Positions 1 through 18,447 are shown, counted from the first letter of the stretch. The stretch: 64,000 nt of DNA from Elysia crispata (GCA_033675545.1 JAWDGP010001105.1:2181001-2245000), one strand, 5' to 3'. Program-made: numbers and translations. Notes: a model not told the origin generated them from the sequence alone.

Positions 1-935
1 GTCTTGCCTGCATTGCTAAGGTATAAATGTCCAAGTGATGCAGACTTTTGGGCCTTTTCTCCACACAGTTCCCACCTGTTAAGCATAGTCTAGGCCTAGT
101 ATCAGTATCACCAGAGCCCTGGTATCACATGGCATCTCACTCACATATAAAGATTTTCGAAAACTATGTATCTCCCATTCATCACAATGCATTCTTTTTT
201 ATTCCCTTTTGCAAGAATAACGGCAACCCTTGCTATAATGATACTTTATGACAAGATCAAGATATGTTGTTATTCCTGAGTTCCATTGTTTGTAGTATTT
301 TTATTTATTTTGAACTGATTCTTTAAATTATCCCACTTTTTCAGAAGCATTTTAGTGCCCCACCTTAGTCTTGAAGCAAAAGTAGCCCATCTCTGCTTAG
401 TCTTCTTTTATACATACTTCTGAGGTTAGGGTGTTTTGTCACCCCAAAAAAGTTGGGCCATGATTCTTGGGAGGCTTTATGTGGGGCATTCATATATTGA
501 ATCATGCATTAGTCAAAATTTGTCATATTGAGTCTCTGGTACCATAAAATATATTTGAATTTTCTATCCTTCAGGGAGATTTTTAAATCTGTTATTTTGA
601 GTATTCTTCAAGTATTGTCAAGAAGGTATTTGATCTTCACCTGAACTTTCTGAAACCTATCAGTTCTGAATTATAAACCAATGTAAAAATGTCTAGTGCA
701 TTTTCTTTGTTGTTTTTTAGTGTTTTTCTTAGATCAAATTAATTTCCTATTCTACCTTAGGAAACATGTTGATTTAGCCATTTTTGGACTAGATATAGAG
801 GTTGATGGCTCCTTTCAGGTTAACTGTAATGAATCATGTGTTTGTTTTGGATACGGTAGTTTTTTTTTTTTTGCTTATAATCTAATCCATGATAAGACAC
901 CTTTCAAACTGAAATCACTCTTGTTTTCATTGCAG
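1..935. other. AT-rich stretch with no convincing gene
   Basis: Probably intron of the gene whose last exon is proposed at 936. A donor-like AAG|GTATAA occurs at 20/21, so the first 20 bases could be the end of an exon, but there is too little sequence to judge. Confidence 0.3.
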
Positions 936-1225
936 AGCTTGTGGAAAATTTTGATGAGGCATCCAAAGATGATGTTTGAATGATAGAGTGGAGGGGTCTT
1001 CTCAATGCCTGCACCCAACCGTGTACAGATTTCCTCATTATTTTAAACTATACCTTCACACAGATGTCCGGAACACCGGGTGACCCTCTTGTGCAGATTT
1101 TCTTCAATTTACGTTGTTTGTCACTGTGCCTCGGCTCAGCTGGTTTGATTGTGATGCAAGATTTATCAAAATGTAGAACGTGCTTGGGTTGTAATATTAT
1201 TAATAAAGTACCTTCATTTTTCATG
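936..1225 (+). CDS. candidate terminal exon and 3' UTR of a gene entering from the left
   Basis: A pyrimidine-rich acceptor ending TTGCAG is followed by an open frame reading LVENFDEASKDDV then TGA at 977-979, an acidic C-terminus that looks protein-like. About 220 nt later comes AATAAA (1202-1207) followed by a T/G-rich stretch, the usual order for a last exon with polyadenylation site. No partner exon could be linked with confidence within the first 935 bases, and other frames of the same exon stop or differ, so the protein is not identified. Confidence 0.33.
1202..1207 (+). terminator. AATAAA polyadenylation signal candidate
   Basis: Canonical hexamer about 220 nt after the candidate stop codon, followed within 30 nt by a T/G-rich stretch. 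In AT-rich DNA the hexamer is common; its position relative to the candidate exon is what gives it weight. Confidence 0.35.
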
Positions 1226-1704
1226 AGGTAGTTTTTTGGATTTATTTTTAATTCTAAATGACATGTTCACTGTCCTTAAAGGCAATTGTTCACCTCAATG
1301 TTCTCGTGGAGGGCTATTTTAAATTCTTTTTAACATTAAAAGCAGATGAAATGGCGCATGGGCCAGAGATCATGTGACAGTCAAAAAAGGATCAAAGTTA
1401 ACGATTCAATGTATTTATGGTTTAAGAGCTTAATTATAGGCCTTACAATACCATTTTTGAGATTTAGCAGAAATTATTTTCTCAAATGCAGGTTGTAAAG
1501 GACACAACTTAGTAGCTGATTTACCACTTCCCTCTTGTTTTGATCATGAGACCCTGATAATCATTGCGAAGACAAACTGAAGGGCATAAGAAATGGTCTT
1601 TGAGTCAAAGGTTTAGCCTTTGCTTTTTTGTGGATTGTAATGTAAATGCTTTGTCTACATTTGCAGAGAAATGCATTTTTAATGTGGAAAAAATAATATA
1701 TCAT

Positions 1705-3091
1705 ATTTGTTTTAAAGCTGGAGTTTTCCTGAGTACAACGCTACATTTTTTTATCTTTCAGTTATAGCGTCTTTACATGGTACAGGTGAATCTTGATACT
1801 TCTAGTAAATGAACTGAAAAAAGTCATGATTTTGTTAACACCTCAGTTTAATAGGAATATTTCAAAAGTGTAACAATTTTATTGCTTAAAAATTTTCCGA
1901 TATTTAAAAGATTAATATAAAAAAAACTTTTTTGCAAGTATCAAGTGCGAAGTTTTTGAGTGATTTTATATGTAATTCCACACACTCGGGTCTGCACGAA
2001 CTACCCGTAAATAACACTCTGCATTATAGATCTACCTTAGTAGCCTCAAATCTAAACTGTTAGATATGGAGCAGCACTTAGAATCTGAACACAATCATGA
2101 AGTTTGGGAACTTTGTGGTGATAGATTAACTGTACTAGCAAATAGAAGAAACAATCGAAAGTTTCTCATAACTGTGCAGACTTTTATCAACGACTGGTTA
2201 CTAACTTTTGGTGTGCACAATCATTTTCGGTAACCAAAAAAAAAAAAAAGATTTTCACACTGTTATTAATATTCTGAGATAAATCAACTTAGACGTCACA
2301 GGTTTGTAGGAAGTTATAAAAGCTTGAAAAGCAATGAAAATATTACAGAGAGACGGAGCTGGTAGCACATGCCCCACCAATTGAAAAATGTAAGGCAAAG
2401 TAAACGGATGACTTACCTGTAAAGTAAGACAATGCGAATACATGTGAAATAACATGTTTCATTTTCTTCTAAATGGGTGTTTATAACTTTGTTAATACAT
2501 GTAGTTCTCTCTCATATATATTTACTCTTCACAGCCTGAACTACGATGTTCTATCCTTATTAGAAGATTTACATTTATTATTTTATTATATCAAAACACG
2601 AACCTAACACTGGAAAAAGTGAACTGTCATATCTAGAACTTGCATAACGTGAAAACGAAGAACTCTTCGCTTTGGGTAAGTTCAACATACGTATGAAATG
2701 CTGTAAAAATTTCATCCCCAAAAACTGTTTCACTTTTTGATAAATGTCCCGTAAAAAACGTCACCACCTGAAGATTATTCCAGATTCATGTACTTGTTCA
2801 AATGCTCTATAACTCCATCAATTAAATGAAAAGAAGGAAAAAAATATTTAATGGTATCGTTTACTTTAATTATAGATTTAACAAATTATATGATTTTTGT
2901 ACTTCTTCCTTTCAAGTATGAGCTTAAATTCTCCATTTTTTGGTGTGAAAATTAGATCCAATAACTAGAGTTGTGAGAAGAGGGGAATTCCCGTCCCACC
3001 GCGGTGGTTGACCTCATGACCCGATCGGGTTAAGGCTGCTTTACAAATTACGAGACAGGCAAACTAAAATGCCACTCTTTAACAGCCGTGA
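1705..3091 (+). mobile_element. dispersed TIR-type element, copy 1 (5' end unclear)
   Basis: Collinear over about 1.38 kb with 21,485-22,837, diverged by substitutions and small indels. It shares its last 10 bases, AACAGCCGTG (3082-3091), with that copy, where they form a terminal inverted repeat. The opposite terminus was not found here, so this copy is truncated or its start is too decayed. No coding potential seen; a nonautonomous DNA transposon is the simplest reading. Confidence 0.6.
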
Positions 3092-3093
3092 GA

Positions 3094-3190
3094 GATTAAT
3101 GAGATGTTGTAGATCACTTAAAGGTGATATTATATAATGTTTAAGCTGTGAATAAATAGGACTTTAAAGACCTTTTTTCTGCCAACATTA
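3094..3190 (+). repeat. short dispersed repeat shared with 12,225-12,335
   Basis: Both loci read in the same order: a T/A-rich lead, TAGATC, AAGGTGAT, a GTGAATAAA block and a CTTTTTTTCTGC block. It starts right after the TIR element above. Class unknown. Confidence 0.45.
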
Positions 3191-3191
3191 T

Positions 3192-5670
3192 TTTTCAACT
3201 TTGGCCCTAGCATTTTTTTTTCCTTTAAAGTTTAAGTTCTACATTAAAACATTCAAATGTTTGTCTCTTACTCTTGGTCTATGGTAGTACGGGCATGGTG
3301 AAGTTGTCCATCTGCAAAACTTTTATTGGAAATGGGTATGGCTCCTTTTCCTGAAATCTCTCCTACACGAAAAAGCAAGAATCGTAGTCAATCATATAAA
3401 AAACTTCACAGGATGTTATTTTAATCTTTTTTTTGTTTACGGTGAAAATATTTTGAGGTCTTGTCACTCATGCGGATGCGGCAGTGCTATTGCTAGGTTA
3501 AACCTTTCTTTCTACATGGATACTTTTTTGCTGCATATTGCATCATGTCGGATCAATGGATACCGGTAGTATCCCTGAAATCATTCGTTGAAGATAGGCA
3601 AAAAGAGTACTCCATGTATTACTATTGACACCGCTTGCATCGATTTTTACTCAACTCAATATTTTTGTCGGGTCCGCATCCCTTCTTAAATAATTATGAT
3701 ATAAGCTCTTGCACAAAGCTCTATTTTCAGATCGGTCGGGTCTTTTTGGGGTCGGTGGAAACAAAAATTTATCCACTTCATTTAGCCAATTAAAACAAGC
3801 TTTCTGTCCTCTTACTAAGCGTTAGACAATGCGCAGGCAAGTTGTCAAGTGCGGACGTAAAAATCAACATGTGCTGTCTTTGCAAGCCTAGGAGGCTGGC
3901 TGTATCAGTTCTGAGATTCCGCAGGAAAGGCCAACAGGCTCTTAGTCTTAGCTAGACTACTACGTTATATTAGACCGACCGACACCATTTGCGTCAACTC
4001 CCACCCAGCAGTATGTAGCCTAATCGCTTTCGGCAAAAATGCTAGCCCTCGCACCGAGAACGTAACTGTTACAGTGTTAGGTCCCCCATACACAGCGTGG
4101 TTGCGCGTGGCGCATGGTCAGATTTTACGAGTCCAGCGCTGAGCCACTGCGTGTGTAGGAAAACCGCATGAAAACCCCGGGTACAGACACGGCGTGTCGC
4201 GTCGCGTACGGTCGAGCGAGGGGCCAGAATACATGTATGAAGCTCTGCCTGATATGTTCTGGTGCGGCGCCTGACACTGTGATCGGCTCAGCCAGGCTAA
4301 AAAAAAAAAATGACATAAAAATTTCGGATTTTGACAAAAAAAAAGTTTCAGAATCGTATTCCTCGTCGTATTTTAGTGCAGGTTGATACAAAGTAATGCA
4401 TAAATATTACATAGAACAGGAGATTTAAAAAAGCACTATCTGGGTGATTTGCTCATGTGGGCGTGTTGTTGTCATTGCTTTTCCCCCTTTTCCTCCTATT
4501 GTCTTGCTCACACTGTTACATTACATGACAATCACATGATCCGAGACAGTTTTACCAACAGGAGCAGATTTCACTGGTTGACCACACTGACCAGGCCTAA
4601 CGCTCACTTGCGGCTTCCGATGTAAACAACGCAAGCCGATTTGCATACGTCACTTGGGAAACCACGTGTTAGTTACGTTATGACTCATGCTTACGGTACG
4701 TAAGTGTCTGCGAAACATGGTTAATGTCTAGGTCTAATTTATAAAGCTGCTGGAATAATCCATTCTCTTATAAGCCTCCTGTCGCTCAACAATCACTGTC
4801 AAATTTGTGTGTGTCTGGGGGGGGGGGGGGGGGGGGGGTTATAATGGTAGTGAGGGAATACTGGCCAAAGCTAGGGTGGAAGCTGTGCATTGTGCGTCTT
4901 TAGTAGGCTAGGCCTGTCTCTGTGAAAATGATCGGCTTAGGTCATAGTAACAAATGAAAAAAAGCAGAGGTGCAAGACAGTAATGCAGTACATGTAACAA
5001 TCAATTTAACACTGCCTCGCTCGGTTGCATGTAGGGAGGGAGTTAACCTGCAACCAGAGCGTGCGGACAGAGAGCGCTCGCTCTTCGCAGCGTGCCTCAT
5101 AACTACTTTTGTACTGGGAATATCAGTACATGTATTTATGTAGCCACACGTACCCGGGACGTGGCGGGCTCTGGTTTCAGAATCATACACTCACCGTATG
5201 GTTTAGTAATACTGATAGTGAAAAATAGAACGTACAATACTGTTCTACTCGTCTTGAATGTATGTAAACTGGAAAAAGATATGCTTTTTGTGACTCGATC
5301 ATAGTTAATGAAAACAAGAACTCGTTTATGCCTAAAAAATAAATAAATGAATAAATCTTTACAGGTTCAAGTACTTCAACTGAAATTCATTGGAAATAGA
5401 GTAAATATTCAGGAAATTATAAATTACATGTATAGTAAAATTAAATACATGTATCATATTGGAAACAATGAATTATCATACAGAACACTGAGTAGCCAAT
5501 GCAGCCGCAATTCTCAAAGAAGAAGAAACAGCATCGTTAATTGTATTTTTTTAACAACTTCAATTGAAAGGGTCATGTAAATTATCGGAAACAATTCCAT
5601 GGATACAGAACAATGAGGAGTCGGTGAAACAGCAGATAATACAGAAAATACATGTACTGTAGTAGTACAT

Positions 5671-5671
<1 letters not shown>
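3192..5671. other. noncoding stretch with a CpG-rich block at about 3,840-5,130
   Basis: No gene recognised. From about 3,840 the base composition rises in G+C and CpG (for example the GCGTGTCGCGTCGCGTACGG stretch near 4,192) against AT-rich surroundings. This could be a CpG-rich promoter-like patch or part of a repeat. The short reading frames here overlap on both strands and look like nothing known. Confidence 0.3.
4817..4838 (+). repeat. poly-G tract, 22 G
   Basis: Uninterrupted run of guanines after a short GT run. Long enough to form a G-quadruplex and prone to length error in sequencing. Confidence 0.9.

Positions 5672-5727
<56 letters not shown>
5672..5727 (+). repeat. (AAT)n microsatellite
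   Basis: About 18 perfect units. The poly-Ile or poly-Tyr frames that cross it on the opposite strand are artefacts of the repeat. Confidence 0.95.
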
Positions 5728-5728
<1 letters not shown>

Positions 5729-5859
5729 ATTGTATCTCTAACAATTATAATGATGAAGAGTAAGAATATGGGAAAAAGGAGGAGGAGAAAGAGGGGAAAA
5801 GATGTAGCCTTGCATGTTTGCAATAAATACATGTACATGTATAACTAAACCAATGAAAA

Positions 5860-6515
5860 TGTGACGGTTTCCCTCTTTGAACTAATAGTAAGAGATCCAG
5901 AGCCCATGATGGGTGAGAACAAATAAAAATTGAGATTTGTCTGTCAGTACCAAGTTACGAGATAGGTATTTAAAGTTACCGACATATATGTATGTGGTTT
6001 ATACCAGAATAGAGGAGCAAACAAAAGATCTAGACAGCGTTGATTTTACCACATGGCCCTTCCCTTTTTCCTTTCTTGCCCCCTACCCCAACCCTGGAGT
6101 CATGAAAAACAGAAATGACCACAGTATTCCTCGATTCATGTGGATTGCAGCTAATGGAGGTGTTATGTGGAAAGTAACGAGATTGACTGAATTCTATATA
6201 TCATTAAACAAAACCAATCGGGTTACGGTTCAACTCTGAAGCCGAGTAAAAAGGGGAGGGGTTTACTTAGATTGAAACAAATGCATGAGTTGAGAGCCCG
6301 ATTTGTGTGTGTGTGTGTATGTGTAGGGTATCAGCAGAGAGGATGAATGTCAGGCCTCAGCTTTTGCTGTTGGTGATTTTTTATGTGCTGTCATTAAGTA
6401 TCCAATGGTAGTACATGTAGTAGTTTTCTAGGAAAGCGTACTTTTTAGTCTGTCGCTCAGATTGTTGAATGAGCTTTTTACTTGATGTCTCCTAAGTTGT
6501 TTAAAGTATAAGATA
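5860..6515 (+). repeat. dispersed repeat family A, copy 1
   Basis: Homologous to 53,430-55,200 and partly to 45,600-46,430: shared blocks include AGAGATCCAGAGCCCATGA, the CCACATGGCCCTTCCCTTT block (shared with copy 2), ATGTGGATT-CAGCTA and GTTGGTGATTTTTTATGTGC. This copy covers the left and middle part of the family. A 100-codon frame at 5,937-6,239 is not preserved in the other copies, so it is not taken as a gene. Class unknown. Confidence 0.6.
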
Positions 6516-6889
6516 GCAGCTGCAAATTTAATCGAAGGTTGAAGGGAAAGGAATGAGGAGGAAAGGGGGGGAGTGAGTGAGATAGAGAGAGGGTGCGGGA
6601 GAGTAGACTAGATGTATTAAATCTCGTACAATGCCAACCGCGCAAGGCAACAAAGAACGGACCTTTGGATTAGCAAGCCACACACAAAAATGCAAGCTAT
6701 GATTGTTACCCTTGGAAAAAAGAGGGAGAGGGAGGAGAATAAGAGACAAAAAATTAAGGAGAACAAGAAGTAGTAAAACGAAAAACGGTTGTCAGAATTA
6801 TCAATTTTGTCCCCTGCCCTCGAACGGGTTGATTGCGTAAATTTATTGACAAGATAATGTACAACATGCTCTTAGCTTACATAGATGCT

Positions 6890-7640
6890 TAACTGAGCTT
6901 ATAAAGGGTGATGTAAATGAGCCAATGAGGACAATTATGTCTTCGACTGATTAATGATATTGTTAATTTCCTGTTGCTTTGACTCGTCGCGATTGGCCAA
7001 ATGCCACTCCCCCCTGACTAGATCAGTAAACTAAATGTAGATGCCATAGTACTTAGTACATAAGGTATGTATAATGTTTACTTGTCGATAACTTCGCTAC
7101 ATTTATCTGTAAAGCTAGGACCTTGAATTAAACTGCGAAGTTACCGGCTATTATTGCAACATCACATGAATTTACATGTAATAATTACGGCTGCATTCAA
7201 GCACAGCAGGAAATAATTTTGATAGAAGAGAGTCATATGATTCTGATGATCAACAAATCAAAGTGCATAGTTTACTTTTATTAATAACTCTGCTTTCCGT
7301 GGTGCTACAAACGTCAAAGTACAAAATTATCTGATTTTGTTGAGAATCACACCAGGTTAATAATAGTACCGACGGTTAGACCGCTCAGTACAGTATTTCT
7401 TTTTATAAAACCAGAGTGAGACATAGTCCACGGAGATGATCTGCAACCTCAAACCAGTGGACAAAAAAACAAAAAAATACACAGGCGTAATTTATATCGT
7501 CATGACTTTGCTATACGTAAAGTTAGAAACTTCAAAGAAAAAAAACTGCCAAATTATCTACTATTTTTACAAAATCATATAAGGCCCATTGTAGACCGCT
7601 TATGGATTTTTTTTAATTAAAAAAGATCCACGTACAGTAC
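6890..7640 (+). repeat. dispersed repeat family B, copy 1 (uninterrupted)
   Basis: Collinear with 20,905-21,244 plus 22,838-23,240. It contains three diverged sub-repeats of about 60 bp with the pattern TTTACTT-x-ATAACTT-x-AAGCTAG-AAC-TCAAA-AAACTGC, near 7,080, 7,270 and 7,490. The other copy has three matching sub-repeats. No coding potential seen. Confidence 0.6.
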
Positions 7641-8493
7641 TATGTTACATAGGTCTACATGTATCTTCAACGGTCACCTTACTTTCTAGGGGGTGTTTGA
7701 CTTTGAGTCGTAGATAGATTACTGATTCTCTGTAGAAAAGTCAAACTTTTCGTTGATAAACATCTGTCCAGTTTCTCGGGTCAAATGGAGTAATCGCAGA
7801 GAATTTTGTCTCAGGATTTTCACTGAAACGACACGACCGTAGCCGGCATTTCGGAGGTCGATCGGTTACAGTATTTTTGACGGGTCGTTTGGTGTCTCAC
7901 TCACAGGCCTGCCGTGGGTTTTGTATATAAAAAAAAATCAAGTACTGGTTTTAATTTAGATTAAACAATTATCATTATCATAAGCAGCCCCAAAATTATC
8001 AAACTATACGCGCAAACAACAATGTTTTGATGAAAAATAACGACTTTATATGCTTTTTTTTTTTTTTTATAGCTTTACAACAATAACAGATATATGTATA
8101 TATACACATGCATATAATTATCTTTTACAGAGCCACCTATAGTATAATAAAGTTTTAAAATACATATACATGTATAGAGAACCTTGAGACTTTGGAATTC
8201 TTCTCACGGTGACATGAAGTTCTATCGTTCGATAGCTCAAACAAGAAAAAAAAACCTGTTGGTTGTTCTGTAGTTGTTCAATGTTATAGATTAACAATAA
8301 AATATAAACGTGTACACCTACAGCGATGTTCTTTTTTTTTTTTCTCTTTCCTGTAACAACTAAAGATGTCTCGTACCACTATCAGTAAGGTTTTCGAATC
8401 TATTTCTTCGCAATAAATTTATCCAATGTAGGCTTGTGTTTTGTAAACTCCAATAGATTTATATAACAATAAATGAAAGCAACTACATGTAGC
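7641..8493. other. AT-rich noncoding stretch
   Basis: No gene or recognisable element; several short homopolymer runs. Confidence 0.4.
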
Positions 8494-8628
<135 letters not shown>

Positions 8629-9068
8629 ATACTGATTAAATTTTGAGCGTTCTCTGTAAAAATAAAATAGCATTTAGATCTATACGTTATAGCCTACAGC
8701 TTAAAATTTTGTTCACAAAAAACAAAACAAAAAACAAAAGCAAAAACAAAAAACAAATAACAAAACCCAATAATATTGGAAAATTATATTACTACAAAGC
8801 ATGTAATCAAAACAACACGTTTGCATATAAGTACACGGTTCTGCATGTAACTAAGGTAAGTGGTGGAACAAATGCGTTTTTTCAAATTTTCCAAGTTTTT
8901 TTCTAGTTTGGTTACACAGCAGATTGTACACTGTACATAAGTACCGGAGACACAGAAAGAACAGACTGGAAGTTCCTCGTTTAACGTTAGCGACCAGTTA
9001 ATTTAGCCTTAGTCTATCCCTATTGCTTATGACAACCTTTGCATGTCTTCTTTCTGTCTATGTGCCTG

Positions 9069-9192
<124 letters not shown>

Positions 9193-9355
9193 CCCACTTT
9201 AATGTCCTCATGTAGTAATATTGTTTTGCAAAAGCCTCGAGGTGCTGATGAAATTTTAAAGAAATGGACAATATCACTAGGCTTGTAATCTGAAATTAAA
9301 GGCATTTTATACAATTATCCAAATCCACTTTCACTTAAGGCGGAGACACGCAGTG

Positions 9356-10840
<1,485 letters not shown>

Positions 10841-10844
10841 ATCA

Positions 10845-11260
10845 GCTCCATCTTCAAGTGCCACTGATTCATCGGCTACATCAACAAGTGTCACAAATCC
10901 ATTAGCTCGACCAACAAGTGTCACTGAACCTCAGCTCCATCTACAACTACAACTGTCACAGATCCATCTGCTCCATCTACAACTACAAGTGTCACTTAAC
11001 CTAAGCTCCATCTATAACTAAAAGTGTCACTGATCCATCAGCTCCATCCACAACTACAAGTGTCACCGAACCTCAGCTCTGTCTACAACTACAAGTGTCA
11101 ACTAACCTCAGCTCCATCTATAAACACAAGTGTCACTGATCCATCAGCTCCATCTGCAGCTGTCACTGAACCTCAGCTCCATCTACAACTACAAGTTCAA
11201 TGAACCTCAGCTCCAACTACAAGTGCCACTAACCCAATCAGCTCCACCTGTCTCTTCATC
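10845..11260 (+). repeat. 36-bp minisatellite with Ser/Thr/Pro coding pattern
   Basis: About a dozen imperfect copies of a 12-codon unit. Intact units translate as APSTTTTVTDPS, APSTTTSVTEPQ and APSINTSVTDPS, a mucin-like PTS pattern. Other units carry stops (for example ACT-TAA) or lose one or more bases, so the array is not a working exon over its whole length. It may be a decayed exon of a mucin-type gene or a minisatellite that merely looks coding. No flanking exons were recognised. Confidence 0.65.
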
Positions 11261-11261
11261 A

Positions 11262-15491
<4,230 letters not shown>

Positions 15492-15532
15492 TCATTAAGC
15501 TAGTCATAACAGTCTTATATTAATGTGTGATT

Positions 15533-16390
15533 TTACTGGTAATCAGGGTAGATGGTTAAGGAGAGCCTCAGAGGTAATACATAGCCCTGCTTTCTTTTGC
15601 TTGTTACAATCCTAGCAGTACTATTTTGTAATCTATCCAGTCTGCTGTTAGGTAAGTTCAAGCATAAGGAATTACAATAGAAAGAATAAAAGCTGATGCA
15701 AGGATCTTTTTTAAAATTTCGTTCTAAAATTTTTTTTATACTCTTAGGGACAATTCTCCACAATTCAAGATACACTAGCTTATAAAGACAGCTTACATGT
15801 GACTCCATCGATAACTTATTAATATTATGTACATACACACCAATATTTTCTTAGATTTATAAAGAAAAGTTACCGCATCATTTCCAATATTTAAGTGTTT
15901 CATATCATTGTCTTTCATTTCATAATGGTAAACAGTCTGTTTTGTCCCTATTCAGATGAAGCTCGTTTGTCACTTTCCAATTCTGTACTTCATAAATAGA
16001 AGTTTAAAAAAATAAAAATTGACAAGCCCAGAAAAATCAGATGGTGAGACTGATTGTTAAAGCTGAGAATAATCGGCAGACTAATTTGTGATGCTCTAAA
16101 CCATGAACGCTTATAATTTACACGGTAAATAATATAGGTCCCACACAGAATCCTCAGGAACATCGAGTTTCAAGTTATAACAAGGAAGATGTTTGTGTTC
16201 GATCCCTAAGGTATGAGCCGAACCATATCAAGTCGGTTCCAGAGATACCCCGGTACCACAAGAGTGCAAAAGCCTGCCAAAGAGAATGTTGCGATCAATA
16301 GAATGAAAAGCTGCGCTTACACCTAACACTGTATCAGAATCTATAAATATAAAGGACAGCTTTGGCTTCTTTCTAACCTATTTCCTCCCA
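15533..16390 (-). pseudogene. CR1/L2-like non-LTR retrotransposon, reverse transcriptase remnant
   Basis: Read on the minus strand from about 16,390 down, the translation follows the RT palm of CR1/L2-type elements: LGVSAAFHSIDRNILFGRLL (cf. the LDLSAAFDTIDH block), then a G-V-P-Q-G-S-V-L-like block degraded to VPEDSVWD, LNRDKTDC, KLSMESHV and NSLCLNLPNSRLDRLQN-x-T-A-R-I. Several stops and frame changes break it and the F-A-D-D box was not found intact. 5'-truncated and inactive. It lies between two TA-GA microsatellites. Clade assignment rests on motif memory only. Confidence 0.7.
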
Positions 16391-16651
16391 AACCACTAAA
16401 TGTGCAATTATGAACTTTACTTAAATTTGATCTGTCAAGATCAGTGTCCCAAGCGGTAAAAAAAATTGGAAGAAAAGTTATGTACTTAGGCTAAAAATGC
16501 ATAAATTTCATTACATATTTTTTTCTTTTTGTAAATAATTTCATCAATTCTTTACTGCCGAATTTGTTATGATAAACCAAACAACATTTAAAAGACTATT
16601 CTCAGGGGTTTCCAATTTTCAAATCGAGTGACTCTTTTTTTATTTGAAACA

Positions 16652-16758
<107 letters not shown>

Positions 16759-17604
16759 ATGGGAGGGAGAGATAGGAAAAAAAACATGATATTCTTCAAA
16801 ACTTAAAAAAAAAAAAAAAAATAAAAAAGTCATGAAAAACATGACGTTCTGAAAGGAAAATAGTAGTGATTAAAGTATTTCAAGAACAACTGTCATCGTA
16901 GCCTTTTCTTCCGGAGCGGCGGTTGCGAATATAAACACCACTTCTGCTTCTTTTGCACCCGTTTCGTATTTTTAAACTGCTTTATATCTAAGATATCGAC
17001 CTGATACACTAATAGTCATCAAGGAATCGTAGAAACATTCAAGGTAAGCCATTTTATTAACTTGACACTCTTAATTTGTCTTGCATGAGTTATACAGATT
17101 GTAACTAGATACAGAATTATAAGATCTAGCAGTCCAGGGGAGTTTAAAAATCGGGGGACTTAATTATTTTCCGTTTGTTATATTGTCTTAGCCGATGCAC
17201 GTTTTTACTTTGTACTGAAGAGTACCTTTTCACGACTTCAGGTGGAGCACTACATTGTATCTGCATTGTGTCATCAGCCTCACATTATGGTCTCGGTAGA
17301 GAGATAATCTGAAAAGAGGGCTGCTTAACAGTTAAAGAAAGCAAGGTTCACTCAAAAGCGGACTAAAAAATTAGTCTCGTTCGTACGTAAATCAAAAAGT
17401 TTCCTTGCACAAACTTGAAAATTCTGAGAAATGCTCTCTAACCTCAGCTACAACATATTTTTTGTGAAGTTATTTATCCTCACAAGAGACGTCGCATAGG
17501 TAGTAACGCACCTGAGTATGTGAGAAAATATGACGAGACATCTAATGACTTTCTCGTCAATTCTCTGTAAGTTAATTTCTCATAGCTGACGAGTGCTCTG
17601 TTGA

Positions 17605-18447
17605 AAGATCTATTGCAGATTGAAGACTAATTGGGATAATATCCTGCAGAAATCCCTCACATGGAATGAGATCTGGCACATGGCGCCATTTCGGATCAGA
17701 TTTCTCATCAGATCAGTGTACGATCTCCTGCCCGCAAACGCAAATCTGGTACGGTGGGGAAAGAAAGAGGACCCCACTTGTCCGCTATGCCAAGGCAGGC
17801 AGACCACAGAGCATGTCTTGAGCTCTTGCAAAATCGCCCTCTAACAGGGGCGATACACTTGGAGGCATAACAGAGTCCTTCAGGAACTTGCCGCAATCAT
17901 AAGCACGGTTAAAGGAGAGACTACCCTCCCTAATACTAACGCGTTGATATTCACAACAGAGGGAGGCGCTAAGTCATGGCAAGGAAGGCCGGTGAGGACA
18001 ACAAACCAGATAAAATGCCTTCTAGACGGTTGTGATGACTGGGATGTTTCAGCAGATCTTCCAAAATGGCACAGTCACCCCAGTATAATCAAAGAAACGA
18101 GTTTAAGGCCTGATATCGTGATCCATTCAGCTTCCACACAACAATTGATAATGGTGGAGCTAACAGTACCATACGAAAGCAGAATGGAAGAGGCCCACGT
18201 CTACAACAGCGAGAAATACATGAACCTGACCAAAGAGCCAGAAAATGCCGGCTACAAAGCTGTGGTGATGCCCGTTGAGGTTGGTGCCAGAGGATTCGTA
18301 GGGTCATCAGTCTACGACCTTCTGACTAAACTTTCAATATGTGAAAACAAAAGAAAAAAAGCTCTAAAGCTACTGGCGGAAAGAGCCGAAAACAGTTCCC
18401 GGTGGATCTGGAGCAGGAGAAATGAGAGGTTCCTTAATAAGGATTAA
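17605..18447 (+). pseudogene. RLE-type (R2/NeSL-like) non-LTR retrotransposon, C-terminal part of the polyprotein
   Basis: One reading frame runs from 17,605 to the stop at 18,445-18,447, broken only by a single TAA at 17,842-17,844. It has the C-x2-C-x7-H-x4-C zinc knuckle (CPLCQGRQTTEHVLSSC) that precedes the restriction-like endonuclease, a GRYTWRHN-x-VL block, then the endonuclease core R-P-D-x13-E (LRPDIVIH ... MVELTVPYE) and a basic C-terminus. RLE elements of the R2/NeSL/CRE type have this order. The reverse transcriptase upstream is absent, as expected from 5' truncation at insertion. The near-intact frame suggests a fairly recent insertion. Confidence 0.82.

Noticed and set aside
4125-4391. 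Overlapping frames on both strands in the CpG-rich block
   Set aside because: Mirror-image open frames are expected where stop codons are rare in GC-rich DNA; no domain seen.
5937-6239. 100-codon frame with a start codon candidate
   Set aside because: It lies in dispersed repeat family A, and the frame is not conserved in the other copies.
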